From a virus: 64,000 bases of DNA. Position 1 is the first letter of the stretch; each line of letters opens with the position of its first letter. A program made the translations under genes and the position numbers. The stretch is from positions 62,001-126,000 of IMG/VR virus record IMGVR_UViG_3300022752_000018, one strand, 5' to 3'. Under the pieces are notes generated by a model. That model worked only from the letters and a program-made list of their open reading frames with translations. It was not told the origin of the DNA and did not search any database. This document shows positions 12,001 through 17,935 of this stretch, piece after piece.

Positions 12001-12273
12001 TGCCTTCTTTAGTGTCAAAAAAGCTTGACCTAATGTCTTTCCGCTGTTGCTGTCATCACCATTCTTGGCCACATAAAGTACATTAGGTACTTCAGTTGCG
12101 CCGATCTCGATGATCTTCTGAATAGCAGCGAAACCTTCTGGTTGTTTAATTTCTTGTTTAGTGAAAAGTTTACCATCGGCTGTATTAAGTGCTAACTCGC
12201 CTAGGTCAATGCTATCTAGTGATGGTACTTTGCCAGGTATATCACTACGCTTAAATCTAATATTTGTGCTCAT
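1..12273 (-). CDS. Giant repetitive virion/appendage protein, C-terminus beyond window
   Basis: The minus-strand frame is open from the ATG at 12273 to base 1, giving 4,091 residues with no stop in the window. An AAGGA ribosome site lies just upstream. Residues about 60-290 start with YVAKNGDDSNSGKT and have the look of a pectate-lyase-type beta-helix. From residue about 310 onward there are about 20 copies of a module with consensus Y-D-x-x-K-C-x-R-D-V-G-x-x-x-D-A-x-x-Y-D-x-x-x-G-x-N, spaced about 190 residues apart. Inserted between them are four GxxYxI...GxxFxA modules (residues about 1900, 2470, 3070, 3120), a TVTSTEGFP module (about 2170) and a carbohydrate-binding-like WKNSSTYVARDLVVFEG segment (about 2925). 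Proteins with this Cys-Arg-Asp module occur among structural proteins of marine T4-like phages (recollection, not searched). The role is inferred: a long fibre or tail appendage, last gene of the fibre block. Function within the virion is unknown. Confidence 0.85.
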   Translation of the reverse strand, partial: MSTNIRFKRSDIPGKVPSLDSIDLGELALNTADGKLFTKQEIKQPEGFAAIQKIIEIGATEVPNVLYVAKNGDDSNSGKTLGQAFLTLKKALSIATPGTTIFLKSGEYIEDNPLRVPARVSVVGDNLRNTTVRPKNPTKDIFWVYNGAYIFCMNFKGHIAPSAAVCFPPDGSAGEIVTSPYTQAVTSITTTGTGMRVDGAVTTGLRSMVCDAFTQYNQGGIGIHMLNRGNTQLVSIFTICCDISFMCENGGFCSVNLSNSSFGNYGLVSRGASDPLYRGVVKKSAGRQITFKNLAKRPNIGDGVLFADYNQKTCDRDNGLIVDSLAFDLLYEGTTQSTFSGLRYWAKDDITTGIQQQEQTAAAIQRALIAARSVVKAQAFTSTGNNVIQNTSLPAGSDTAKRIITDEFNIISRIVTEGPKSPSLLIGPDLDAAEPEYKILRETVLDRKAQIADEAIDFLKKNYSSLAFVTSKCKRDITLVIEAVVDDMILGTNYKTIKAAITYLTAVANTYTVAQGQETATIEAYKFVRDKIVPIVQEDATLLARVQSSFEIVTRALSPNNTSASALGGKAFIQAIIDPTNTNAAIADYRIKFPGQQDTEDAVLNLVKNLQANKPFIVAEVIDYINNNLPNIVAYNYSQETCGRDVGYAIDAICYDIVYGGNSQTLDAAKRYFNYASGLSQLKSSEEVPATIDSFGRAQLLAQRVVILDPIEGGQNTVLQKFAVGTPSVDLVATTQTQVNKLGGLFSLFLKQLETEIVGTSDFIQPNGSRLSDDGLDKAYALLQANKEFIKNDVVLYLSRAYPGFDYDKVKCARDIGFIIDSVCFDLVHGGNRQAVTAGIFYYDFNEEKNVLKSVLPNQIKQTVNAYKYMKELLRDVLTCSPVPNPWQGAVPQRIDLPAATGSEVVAVGNLIDIINEILIEGPNNSEDSIQRLKQPIGLTATTDTNKVRAFNLLMANREFIRAEMLAYININWYTISDGDTQFARVNTATDLTLGTTTTAFPTTTYQPATYKAIRDAVLAAKEDIKTETIKFMANSFFDNFSFNKPKCYRDVGLILDAILSDMIFGSNYKTITAAISYLRAYASEVVGAQKVQTVASLKAAKAITLQRIVAPSAKEEISTRFDIVIDILDGARVNDLGQIITNAKVNGISYSPDSGYSVSESAGFGVDNGAITYPVPMRTSEEDIDRYTAVNILRKNYNFIKEEVVSYIDANFTLNQFDKEKCARDVGLIVDALSYDLMFVSNFRSISAGRSYLRANTAKVTGSQKLATLGSFKHLKKLAVELVKANSLAVNSVQRNMDIILEILDKGEDAVPKFMIPFPSSGRSIEYKRARDLVEKNRDFIIDDVITYINTPGLQLITAEVVHKFVSSTTTNGVTVNTYRKDGTFTVNYTDLTDPVVLAAGDLVRVSGKMFGLSTINGYSNPTVYKVVGTPTNTTTNSITRTTEFKLANLDGSELVTFGGSTGKTTGMRFEKIKSAVDFPVPTGFDLTKCRRDLDYILDALFYDTTYGGTLESEIAGRSYVAGTLSQLDLAGTQSDEVTATLRAYSYLRNLVVSVAQDLEWTPTVGNNTLQVRSPNGSDGSLSAALDMETCVKLILKLIDDANDENLTTALRTISSTPDLSWVDPNLVNAHRSLQANKESIKDSVVQFVDDNYVLFGYDRAKCARDVGYVIDAVKYDMLFNSNIRSIVAGRSYYRQMASVVVKDQKSATLASFQHLKEKLLEIVKPAITGNPTNAETTSQLRVARSMDIILSILENGLAVEPAFLVTDPTSGTGNAFVPDRRDLRNDIENNRTTIENSLITWINNNKATFNNPSYDENACRRDVEYILDALRYDLTYGGNLETRIAAAAYYGKTSDVGLALGTGEKALTIAAYAQLKTIIDDNTSASVTPANNLIDIITDYIDDTSITISAATVGKNYRITNLTGTTNAQWNTAAGTSGVTYAVGDIFTAAVTAGTGTGTVVLDLAPAVAPSTSWTDSGIKVFFDKLGVTATVNKLKTSVTEFVDFNFAYNRDKCARDVGFLIDALCYDVLYGGNVDTTQAAISYFDGAVTPKSIIPKQIIQTVAAYERLKEVLAEVVQLKDVKPTSKQFEAKQRVNSSFDLIIKLLKDGPNFTPKRPFVMPAPTSGAGTAADVDYLNAVKLISGNRNFLVAEVTGFIKNINTQLNGALSTSATTITVTSTEGFPEAGKLVIGTEVVTYTSKTSTTFTGVLRAQDGTKAGKYDTVNSTSSTPVYTDWPNNTTLKLIFDYDLDKCERDVGFLLDAVLYDLTYGGRTASHLAGKAYYDGTVKVAGTDTPDSLLGELDQSIAAYNYLGDLLEVVARGQSWATTIRNTKQNAVVQKFGQGDATGTAAAKAKSLLKEVIVPLIDGKVSTSALAADLPSTSWVDSKLVALSDAINLTSFRNAVKAEVNTLLTTKFDIGYAGAQKTQCEADIDDVIDSVRYDVMFGSNYRSQLAGNAYYRGFSGLSDVLGTGDRVITGTPVTAGSFVAGKKYKIVSLGTAGSLTDWNIAAGTTGVTYAVGDTFTAAVAGTGNGTVNLVVSGQKDGSVATFELLRDAILEKVALYTIEQNKTGSAGDSFAGAAAADLIQVVIASVDNNVADPTEDPADTDWVDQDLVDLSDALVDSKTGANGQPNVPTLVTDYIDDRFQGALTYNQSDCQEDIRSIIDAVRYDMMFNSNFRTITAARAYFRAVASKVVGEQKFATIEAFKFAKEKLSSIVSTNATALERVKDRMDLLINIVDKGEKAIPAYVLPSPTGYNTTRSGTVKYGFARNLIESNRDFIKSQVLKFLRTDPNLVDLDFVESTCARDLDLILDAVYYDMTYGGNMESIIAGGAYYRGTRAGDLSAPGQNATLPDQDEIDATISAFTKLKGYVELIAQGIDVSDIQVIFPQVTGEAGSVAGAQTAKNLAFVIRDFVRTGYTWKGSWKNSSTYVARDLVVFEGTFWVAKQTNKEQTPFIGSAYWSKENISTPDISWVEEDLKNANTMIELMKTNDDANTGYSGRNSIQSQITEWVRLQLDAARFNASPVAITDPASGPLREFGSLAPSSNDIVAVGTWTDWFVVIPVTSIVQGETYKIADFGTTTTWANHRASGNTAAVGDEFVANNTPGTGNGKVVRVLKASDMVAGRRYKIKSPGSPVTSWTTYSTGTFAATVDSTFIATGAPTAATGEGTVYEMFTYDIEKCERDVLLTLDAIRYDLMFGSSFRTSTVARSYWRQQSASALATGTTTNSVYPQKEQSALLFTFLKTILQRLPARYPTFVAYQKGEGQIPGITSGGRPYNRITQLMDLLISVIRAANLTTVNGLLNLPSKQLPLPVGGNNNANDLGIRKARDLIEANRDFLKAEVIDWIDEQQRQNREGFQNNPAGIYSTDFSFDRKQCNEDLDLVLDAIFYDLTYGGNMESNWAGQAYYAGTSQKSLPDDEIEATIRAYNYLGNLIFDVARSSLAKSYQKSLEQIKGTAGSIETSQRLGELVDIVINVVKGGVKQVPLRVNPDFLAGDETLAYVRIAVQEQKAELQARIADYIDSFILQYNTEKCARDVGLILDAAMYDMVLNSNFQSITAGSVYLQKAANVVTSTQIGPQLQAIKFIRDRVIEISQKPPLVKNEAAIGRITNLFDVMFDIIDKGVEVAPPVVNVPPIGAAFNPNAVNAANSLIANKEFLKEEVVAYITANYKTYDQSRCSRDVGLIIDAALYDLLLGTNYNSVKAGLAYRRATSSLVITDQLQETLGGIDFAKQKVVELLDDADAIASITRSFELISSIIGGGSVPTARVPLPGGSVYALARPAGIVNRDSSFKVAADAILTAKGTLQTAVTTWISTQVSSAAVGSIWSSFTYDDDKCEEDIGFLLDAVAYDLIYGGNMETMVAGKAYYDGTVFTNAGEIPATVAAYTYLSEQVLATVNTALGASTNTLAATEARDLVLQVRNLIEAGAGAVATTVLPNQVWVNPLLQEISTTIVQEKPRLQDVIIDYVNNINTFTSISPVVDYDQAKCRRDVGLVLDAIRYDLMFNTSFRTISAGRSYRRSFASVITGTQAAANISAFKELKERVLGKKLVGVTITSTSGQFSCTAPVTDLLQPIKKNQPIR

Positions 12274-12307
12274 TTATATTCCTTTTTTGAATAAAGATTC
12301 ATACTTC

Positions 12308-12317
12308 AATATTTACC
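12308..12317 (-). promoter_or_regulatory. Late promoter-like box GGTAAATATT
   Basis: The minus strand reads GGTAAATATT, a variant of the T4 late promoter core (TATAAATA), about 35 bp upstream of the giant gene's ATG at 12273. It matches boxes before other late genes in this window (GGTAAATAAT, TGTAAATAAT, GATAAATAAT). It lies just past the stop of the upstream 531-residue gene, so it may be a dedicated promoter for the giant gene. Confidence 0.5.
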
Positions 12318-12338
12318 AAAATCGCTTAAAATACGCTT

Positions 12339-13934
12339 TTAGTACTCCCCACAGTCTATCATTGTATCTACCAACTTTCCCGCTTTAATATAACCTCCCA
12401 CGTTCAAGTCTCTAGTAATTTGTGTATCGCCCTCTACTGCTAATTCATTTTGTACTTTCATTGAATCCTCTACCTCCAAGTTACTACTAACTCTGGCTTC
12501 ACCTTCAACATACAAACTATTGTTTACATCCACTATCCCATCAACTGTTAGCCTATTGCCGAAAGTTGTAGTGCCATCTACTATCAAATTATTATTAACA
12601 TTGGTTACACCTTGTTGGCTACCAATCTCAATATTTGTTGCCTCACCAGCAAAATTCACGTTCTTAGCCGTTTCATTTGCTAGATTAAATGTTTCTGTGC
12701 TGACTGTTAAGTCACCACCATCAATGTTGACATCTCCGTCAACATCTAAATTATTGTTAACATTGGTAACACCTTGACTACTACCAATCTCAATTACAGT
12801 AGCATCACCAGCAAAGTTCACTGTGGTTGCTACTTGGTTGGCCAAGTTAAATGTTGTAGTGCTAACTGTTAAATCACCACCATCAATATTAAGATCACCA
12901 TCAACATCTAAATCTTCACCGATATGGAAACTTCCATCTACGTTTAAATCACCATCAACATCTAAATCATTTCGAACATTTGTTGTACCTGTTGTTGCAC
13001 CAAGTATAATACTGGTTGCTGCTTGAGCAAAGTTCACTGTAGTAGCAGCATCTGGAATTAAATTAAATGTAGTACTAGTTGTTTTAAGTTCATCACCATC
13101 AATAACAACATCACCATCTACTTCTAAATTGTTATTAATATTAGTAGTACCGGTAGAAGCACCAATCTCTATGGTAGTAGCATTACCGCCAAAATTAATA
13201 GTTGTAGCAGTTGTGTTTAAAAGATTAAACACACTTTGATTAGTAGTTAAATCACCACCTTGTATTTCTAAATCTTTCTTAATTACAGCATTTTCTTCTA
13301 CAACAATATCGCCTTTTAAAGTAATTAATGTTGCTGGTAATGAAGAAACCATATTGGTAGTTTCTACTTTAAAAACACTATTAAATCCTTTTGGTCCTAC
13401 ATACCTCCAACCAGAAATATAAATCACACTGCTTGGAGTCATTCCTATAGGAATTGCATTATCACCAAAAAAGTTCAATACCCCTGCCTGATAATCAAAA
13501 AACCATTCTCCAGATAGTGCTGATCCATCCGCAAATATCTGTGTACCGCCATTTTTTGGATTCGATAGATTTGGGGGGCCATAAAAAACTTTAACCCTAT
13601 ACGTATTAATACTATTGAATGGATCAAATTCAGGAGGTATCCAATCTGTTAAACCAGTTTTCCAAGTTGGATATACATCATTTACTTTTACACTATTAGT
13701 ATCAGGTACACATTTGATACTTTTATCTTCTAAGTAACTCTGTAATAATCCAATTGTAGGACTTGCTGATTCTGGTATCAAATATGAATTGATCCATAAT
13801 GTATCACCTCTATTTAAACTGGGGCTTGGTATAGACTCATTGCTCGGACTTTTACGTAGAGGTGTATCTGTCTTAGCAACACCTACTAATTTCTTTAACA
13901 ATAAATCTACTTTTGTTTCAAGTGATACAGTCAT
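12339..13934 (-). CDS. Tail fibre/shaft protein with tandem beta repeats (531 aa)
   Basis: Residues about 205-440 consist of four degenerate repeats of 55-60 residues, each with a DVDGDVNIDGGDLTV strand, a TFNLAN segment, a T(T/K)VNFAG segment and an IEIG...TNVNNNL segment. The C-terminal 90 residues continue as short V-x-G-x-x-x-V strands. Such regular short beta repeats are typical of trimeric fibre shafts. The N-terminal 200 residues contain a WFFDYQAGVLNFFGDN segment that resembles domains in marine phage fibre proteins. The gene starts 8 bp after the stop of the 953-residue gene, with AGGA as ribosome site, so the two are co-transcribed. Fibre role is inferred from repeat architecture and neighbours; the receptor is unknown. 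Confidence 0.75.
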   Translation of the reverse strand: MTVSLETKVDLLLKKLVGVAKTDTPLRKSPSNESIPSPSLNRGDTLWINSYLIPESASPTIGLLQSYLEDKSIKCVPDTNSVKVNDVYPTWKTGLTDWIPPEFDPFNSINTYRVKVFYGPPNLSNPKNGGTQIFADGSALSGEWFFDYQAGVLNFFGDNAIPIGMTPSSVIYISGWRYVGPKGFNSVFKVETTNMVSSLPATLITLKGDIVVEENAVIKKDLEIQGGDLTTNQSVFNLLNTTATTINFGGNATTIEIGASTGTTNINNNLEVDGDVVIDGDELKTTSTTFNLIPDAATTVNFAQAATSIILGATTGTTNVRNDLDVDGDLNVDGSFHIGEDLDVDGDLNIDGGDLTVSTTTFNLANQVATTVNFAGDATVIEIGSSQGVTNVNNNLDVDGDVNIDGGDLTVSTETFNLANETAKNVNFAGEATNIEIGSQQGVTNVNNNLIVDGTTTFGNRLTVDGIVDVNNSLYVEGEARVSSNLEVEDSMKVQNELAVEGDTQITRDLNVGGYIKAGKLVDTMIDCGEY

Positions 13935-13942
13935 TTCTTATC

Positions 13943-16804
13943 CTAAATTGTACTTTCACCTAATGTTAAACGAGTTATACCTTGTCCTGCATTTAATTTA
14001 ATTCTTACCCAAATTTCATTATTTGTAGCATTTGTACTGTTTACAATCCCAAAACTACAATTATATGTGTTAGTGCCCGTAGCTGAGGGATCCATATTAC
14101 CACCTAAAGCACAGCCATTAGCTAAACTGTTATCAATCCTTAAATCTAGCCATTTATTAAGACTGCTAATAGTTCCACTTGTTATTCCAGTCGCTGAATT
14201 GAACCCTGTACCTGGCATGGCACAAAATATTGCTGCTACTCCATTTGTAGTTGCTTGGGGATCAGTGGTATATGTTATACTAAATTTGCTTACACCCTGT
14301 CTTACAAATCTAAATGTAAAATATTGAGCTATGGAAGAACTTCGACCAAGAAGAGGATCACTTAGATTAGGACCTATTGGTAAGTAGCCTGTTGAATAAT
14401 CTGTTAGATCATGTTTAAGGCTATGAACGCCTGTCCTTACTCCAACAACTACAGCATCAGTTTTCTGCAACATTGAGGTTTGGCTGTTGAAGAATGTACT
14501 TCCTGCTGTAAATATTGGGGTATCCTGATTAGGAGTTCCCAAATCTGGATTTTGACATCTTGCAGCAGGACCACTACCATTACCTATTGGTGAAGTAAAA
14601 CAAATATCAGTTTCATTTAGGAAAGATGTTGAACCAGCTTTGTCAGTTCTATATAATATTTTTTTACCTAAAGGTGGAAAAACACTATCAGCTATACCAT
14701 AACTATTGTGAGCTCTAATTGTTGGCACAGTAGTAGTAGTATTCCACGAACCAAAATTATTAATAATATTGACTGTATACACTGTAGAATTTGGTCCAGT
14801 TCCGTTGGACACTGTCATATCTTCAGGCAAATATGTATAACCCAAATTAGTGTAATTTTTATTTCCTGAACTAGTCCAAGGACCTACAGCTGATGTTGTT
14901 AATATTTGTTCACCTAAATTATTATGATTTGTTAGACCTGGATTCCAATCCAAATCAAAACCAAGTTGATATACAGTATCATCATCATAATGAGGTATAG
15001 TGCTGCTATATGTCAAACTTTCAGTTTTTAAAACAAATGACTCATTAGTAAATACAGGATTAGATGCAACCGTATCATCATAATACCAAATTCCTATATT
15101 TGATTCCTCATCACCTATTGTTGTTTTCTTAAATGTTCCATTCTCTAAAACTATCCCAGTGTGTTCTATTTGAATAGTGTTCCATCCAGGTAAGGCTGAC
15201 GCACTTGCATTAATTTGTATATCAAATACTTCATGAAATCCTGGTGTATCCAAAGGATATGCTAGATTATTACCTATATTCATTGCTACGGATCCATCGA
15301 AGCTATAAAATGAACCAGTGTCGTTAGCAGTTTCAAATCCCACTGTGCCTGTTCTTGGTTCAAGAGGGTTTGGTATAAAATCGCTACCTATAGTACCTGT
15401 TATTTTATTGTATAATTTTAACTTTAAAGTTTTACTAGTAACAGCATCTATATAATAACAAGTTCCATCAGGACCTAAACCACCGAATGTTGTTCCTTGA
15501 TTTGTAATTTGTATTATGTGTCCTGGAACTAGAACACCTAGACTAGGCTGAATATATCCAACTAAACTACTACCAACTGTGGTTGTCTTAAGTACTGATT
15601 TAATAACTTGAGTACTATTGCCGCTGGTTAATCTTTTAGTAATAATAGGAATTGTGTTTAATTTAAGAATTAGATCACCCTTGTTACCTGGACCAGAAGC
15701 AGTTATAATATTTGTAGTAAAGCTATGAGCACGTATGACATAAACAGCAGTACCTTGATTCACAGCAGTTATATTGTTACCATTCAAAGGTTGATCAGCA
15801 GGCACCTGTCGTAAGATTCTTTTTTGGAAATACCCTTCTCCATTATATCCACCTATTATAAATAAATTTTGATTATTTGGAAAATCTGGTGGGGCTAATG
15901 GCACTAGTAAGGTTAATGTTAGATTCAACTGTGCCACTCCATCTGTTAGACTGGTATTTTCTGTCATTTCAACAGCACCGTCTAATATTCCGTATTCTGG
16001 TTCTCCAAGCAAAATATAATTAGCATTATCAGTGGCTATGTCACCTAGCACATTAAGATCTTTATGTACTCTTGTTTTATTAAAACATTCTATTATACCA
16101 TTTCCTTTAGTGCTTAAAGCTAAATGACCATTGTTATTAAGATTAGTAATTTCAGTATAATTTGATGCTACATCAATAGCGTTAAAAACTTTCGCAAGTT
16201 TGGATCCAGAACCTGGTATTGATGTTTGTGTTATTGGAAAAAATATATTACCTGCTTTTATTGGATCACCTAAACGCATGTTGTCCACATAGACTCTGCG
16301 CCAAGATCTTCCATTTGTTATACTACCATCTTCCCCTATATCATATGCTTTAGGAGTATTAGGTATAATGTTACTGTTTATGTCAGCTCTAAAAACAATA
16401 TCATCAGTATCTGAATCACCTAATACTAAACTACCATCAGCGGTGATACTACCATTAGCGTGTAGGTTTCCATCTACTAAAACATTGTTTTTAATTGTAA
16501 TCCTATCATTAGTTGTTCCAGCCTGTAACTCCAAATCACCTAATGTTGTTTTTATTTTATTTTGAGTTATAGTAACCAGATCAGCTGTTAAAAAATCAGT
16601 ATCTATTTCATCAAGAAAAGCCTTACCAGCTACATCTAATACGTGATTTTCTTTTGGATTACTGGTTTTAATACCAATTCTATGGTTATCGGAATCGTCC
16701 TTAGGTACAAACAAATAAAATAAGTCATTCTCGAATCTCAAATTTACTCCATCACGAAGTAAATTCTCCTTCAAGAGCTGACCTGAAATACGACCAATGG
16801 TCAT
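13943..16804 (-). CDS. Tail fibre-like virion protein (953 aa)
   Basis: The N-terminus (MTIGRISGQLLKENLLRDG) and following 200 residues resemble marine T4-like phage fibre proteins. They include a RIGIKTSNPKENHVLDVAG element like those in fibre proteins with C-terminal chaperones, short V-DGNLHANGSITADGS-type beta repeats (about 125-145) and a RSWRRVYVDNMRLGD element (about 170). The remainder is rich in Thr, Asn and Gly, without a family I recognise. No intramolecular chaperone (peptidase S74) is seen at the C-terminus. The start has an excellent GGGGAG ribosome site 5 nt away and follows a structured leader. It heads a unit with the 531-residue and giant proteins. A distal appendage role is inferred, not shown. 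Confidence 0.7.
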   Translation of the reverse strand: MTIGRISGQLLKENLLRDGVNLRFENDLFYLFVPKDDSDNHRIGIKTSNPKENHVLDVAGKAFLDEIDTDFLTADLVTITQNKIKTTLGDLELQAGTTNDRITIKNNVLVDGNLHANGSITADGSLVLGDSDTDDIVFRADINSNIIPNTPKAYDIGEDGSITNGRSWRRVYVDNMRLGDPIKAGNIFFPITQTSIPGSGSKLAKVFNAIDVASNYTEITNLNNNGHLALSTKGNGIIECFNKTRVHKDLNVLGDIATDNANYILLGEPEYGILDGAVEMTENTSLTDGVAQLNLTLTLLVPLAPPDFPNNQNLFIIGGYNGEGYFQKRILRQVPADQPLNGNNITAVNQGTAVYVIRAHSFTTNIITASGPGNKGDLILKLNTIPIITKRLTSGNSTQVIKSVLKTTTVGSSLVGYIQPSLGVLVPGHIIQITNQGTTFGGLGPDGTCYYIDAVTSKTLKLKLYNKITGTIGSDFIPNPLEPRTGTVGFETANDTGSFYSFDGSVAMNIGNNLAYPLDTPGFHEVFDIQINASASALPGWNTIQIEHTGIVLENGTFKKTTIGDEESNIGIWYYDDTVASNPVFTNESFVLKTESLTYSSTIPHYDDDTVYQLGFDLDWNPGLTNHNNLGEQILTTSAVGPWTSSGNKNYTNLGYTYLPEDMTVSNGTGPNSTVYTVNIINNFGSWNTTTTVPTIRAHNSYGIADSVFPPLGKKILYRTDKAGSTSFLNETDICFTSPIGNGSGPAARCQNPDLGTPNQDTPIFTAGSTFFNSQTSMLQKTDAVVVGVRTGVHSLKHDLTDYSTGYLPIGPNLSDPLLGRSSSIAQYFTFRFVRQGVSKFSITYTTDPQATTNGVAAIFCAMPGTGFNSATGITSGTISSLNKWLDLRIDNSLANGCALGGNMDPSATGTNTYNCSFGIVNSTNATNNEIWVRIKLNAGQGITRLTLGESTI

Positions 16805-16955
16805 AAACGCTCCCCATAACCCCGTGTTTCACGGTTAACCTTTGTTTGAACTTTCGCTCGCATCCCTTACGGGCTCTTTGCCGGTTTACCACAGTTTGAT
16901 AGACCAAACAACTTCGTTGTCTGTTCAAATATTATTTATCAAAACTTGAAAAATA
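16805..16955 (-). promoter_or_regulatory. Structured late leader of the fibre operon
   Basis: This 151-bp gap is much more GC-rich than its surroundings. Reading the minus strand, a late box GATAAATAAT (16940-16931) is followed by TTTGAAC (16929-16923), which pairs perfectly with GTTCAAA (16851-16845) and encloses 71 nt containing an ACAAC/GTTGT hairpin (16920-16908) and GC-rich segments. A further CCGTG/CACGG hairpin (16834-16822) lies just before the GGGGAG ribosome site. The layout suggests a folded 5' untranslated leader of about 120 nt. It may stabilise mRNA or control translation; no known riboswitch family is recognised. Confidence 0.5.
16931..16940 (-). promoter_or_regulatory. Late promoter-like box GATAAATAAT
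   Basis: The minus strand reads GATAAATAAT, identical to the box before the tape-measure gene at 34171-34180. It is a one-base variant of the T4 late core. It is about 125 bp upstream of the 953-residue fibre gene, so transcription would include the structured leader. Confidence 0.6.
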
Positions 16956-17588
16956 TTAGTCAAATCCGTGAATTACAAGAATACTTTTACCTATTGGTGG
17001 TGCTTCTGTAAATGCTAGATATTTTCCGTCTGGGTAAGGGCCTCCAGTAGCGTTTACTGGTATACCTGTCCTTTCAATCAACTTATAATTTATAGGTGGT
17101 ATTTGAAAAACATTTTCTACATAAACAAAAATACTGCGTTCTGTAAATGGAGGCTGATTTTGCGGACCTATTAAGGGTCCAAAATACTTTTCCACTCCGT
17201 CTACATAAGTTTGAGTAGGATCAAAATTTGCAAGAGGCGTAGGAATAAAAAATTGATGTACAATATTTGCTGGTTCTTTAGCTCTTAACTGTAACCATCT
17301 TTCTTCACTGTAAATTTCTAAAGCCTGCAAACTGGTATTATAACGTAAAAGACCACTTCTATCATATGGAGCCAAGGGTCTTTCATTTTCAGGAGTGCCA
17401 GCAGTGAATGCTGGGTTGCCTGTTCCAGTGGGAATCCTCAATGCTCTTAATATGCTTACCCCTGATGGTCTTGGTAAAGGAGCCGCTGGATTTGGGATAT
17501 CCATAATAATTTGACCATCTGTTCTATAAGTTAATTCTAAACTATTTGCAGATTGCCTATTCAGTTTGAGTTGACGATAAAATTTCAT
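16956..17588 (-). CDS. Small virion protein, fibre cluster (210 aa)
   Basis: This is a complete frame whose ATG overlaps the stop of the upstream gene by one base (TAATG), indicating translational coupling. It begins MKFYRQLKLNRQSANSLEL and contains a SGLLRYNTSLQALEIYSEERW segment (about 78-98). That segment is the pattern seen in phage fibre and neck proteins that describe a beta-sheet adapter (GxxRYNTxxxxLExYxxxxW). The C-terminal half is proline-rich and ends ILVIHGFD. No catalytic motif is visible. Position within the fibre block suggests a structural or adapter role; this is inference. Confidence 0.6.
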   Translation of the reverse strand: MKFYRQLKLNRQSANSLELTYRTDGQIIMDIPNPAAPLPRPSGVSILRALRIPTGTGNPAFTAGTPENERPLAPYDRSGLLRYNTSLQALEIYSEERWLQLRAKEPANIVHQFFIPTPLANFDPTQTYVDGVEKYFGPLIGPQNQPPFTERSIFVYVENVFQIPPINYKLIERTGIPVNATGGPYPDGKYLAFTEAPPIGKSILVIHGFD

Positions 17589-17926
17589 TATGCTACTCTA
17601 ACAATACTTAAAATTACGCTCATATCTGTATTGGTAGCTGCTGCATATATAGCATCACCGTTACCTAAAATTATTTTTTCTGTATCTAGTGCGAATGTAT
17701 CTAATGGACTGATATTTAAATTTTTAAAAATTGTGGTTGTATTTGTTGGTGTTGACCCTACAGGCACTAGATATACTGTTAGGTTGCTGGGATTGCTACT
17801 TAAATTACAAAAAAACATACTAGTAATAGCATAACTGGTACCCGGGTACTTTGAAATAAAATCTCCTCGATTACAATGAAATATCAATGTAGCATTTTGA
17901 CCTATAGCAGCACTTAATAATGCCAT
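17588..17926 (-). CDS. Small virion protein (112 aa)
   Basis: A 112-residue frame with an AAGGAT ribosome site and TAATG overlap with the next gene. The sequence (N-terminal MALLSAAIGQNATLIFHCN, C-terminal MSVILSIVRVA) alternates hydrophobic and polar residues with many Thr/Asn/Ser, as expected of a small beta-sandwich. Small proteins of this kind sit among fibre genes of marine T4-like phages. I do not recognise a named family. A structural role is inferred from its place inside the fibre operon. Confidence 0.55.
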   Translation of the reverse strand: MALLSAAIGQNATLIFHCNRGDFISKYPGTSYAITSMFFCNLSSNPSNLTVYLVPVGSTPTNTTTIFKNLNISPLDTFALDTEKIILGNGDAIYAAATNTDMSVILSIVRVA

Positions 17927-17935
17927 GACTTATCC

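Noticed and set aside
1-12273. CRISPR array or satellite DNA from the regularly spaced repeats
   Set aside because: The repeats conserve protein sequence, not DNA; spacing is irregular (about 560-600 bp) and units are translated in one frame.
16805-16955. Intrinsic terminator between the 210-residue gene and the fibre gene
   Set aside because: The hairpins are not followed by a T run on the minus strand and lie downstream of a late box and upstream of a strong ribosome site, which fits a leader better.
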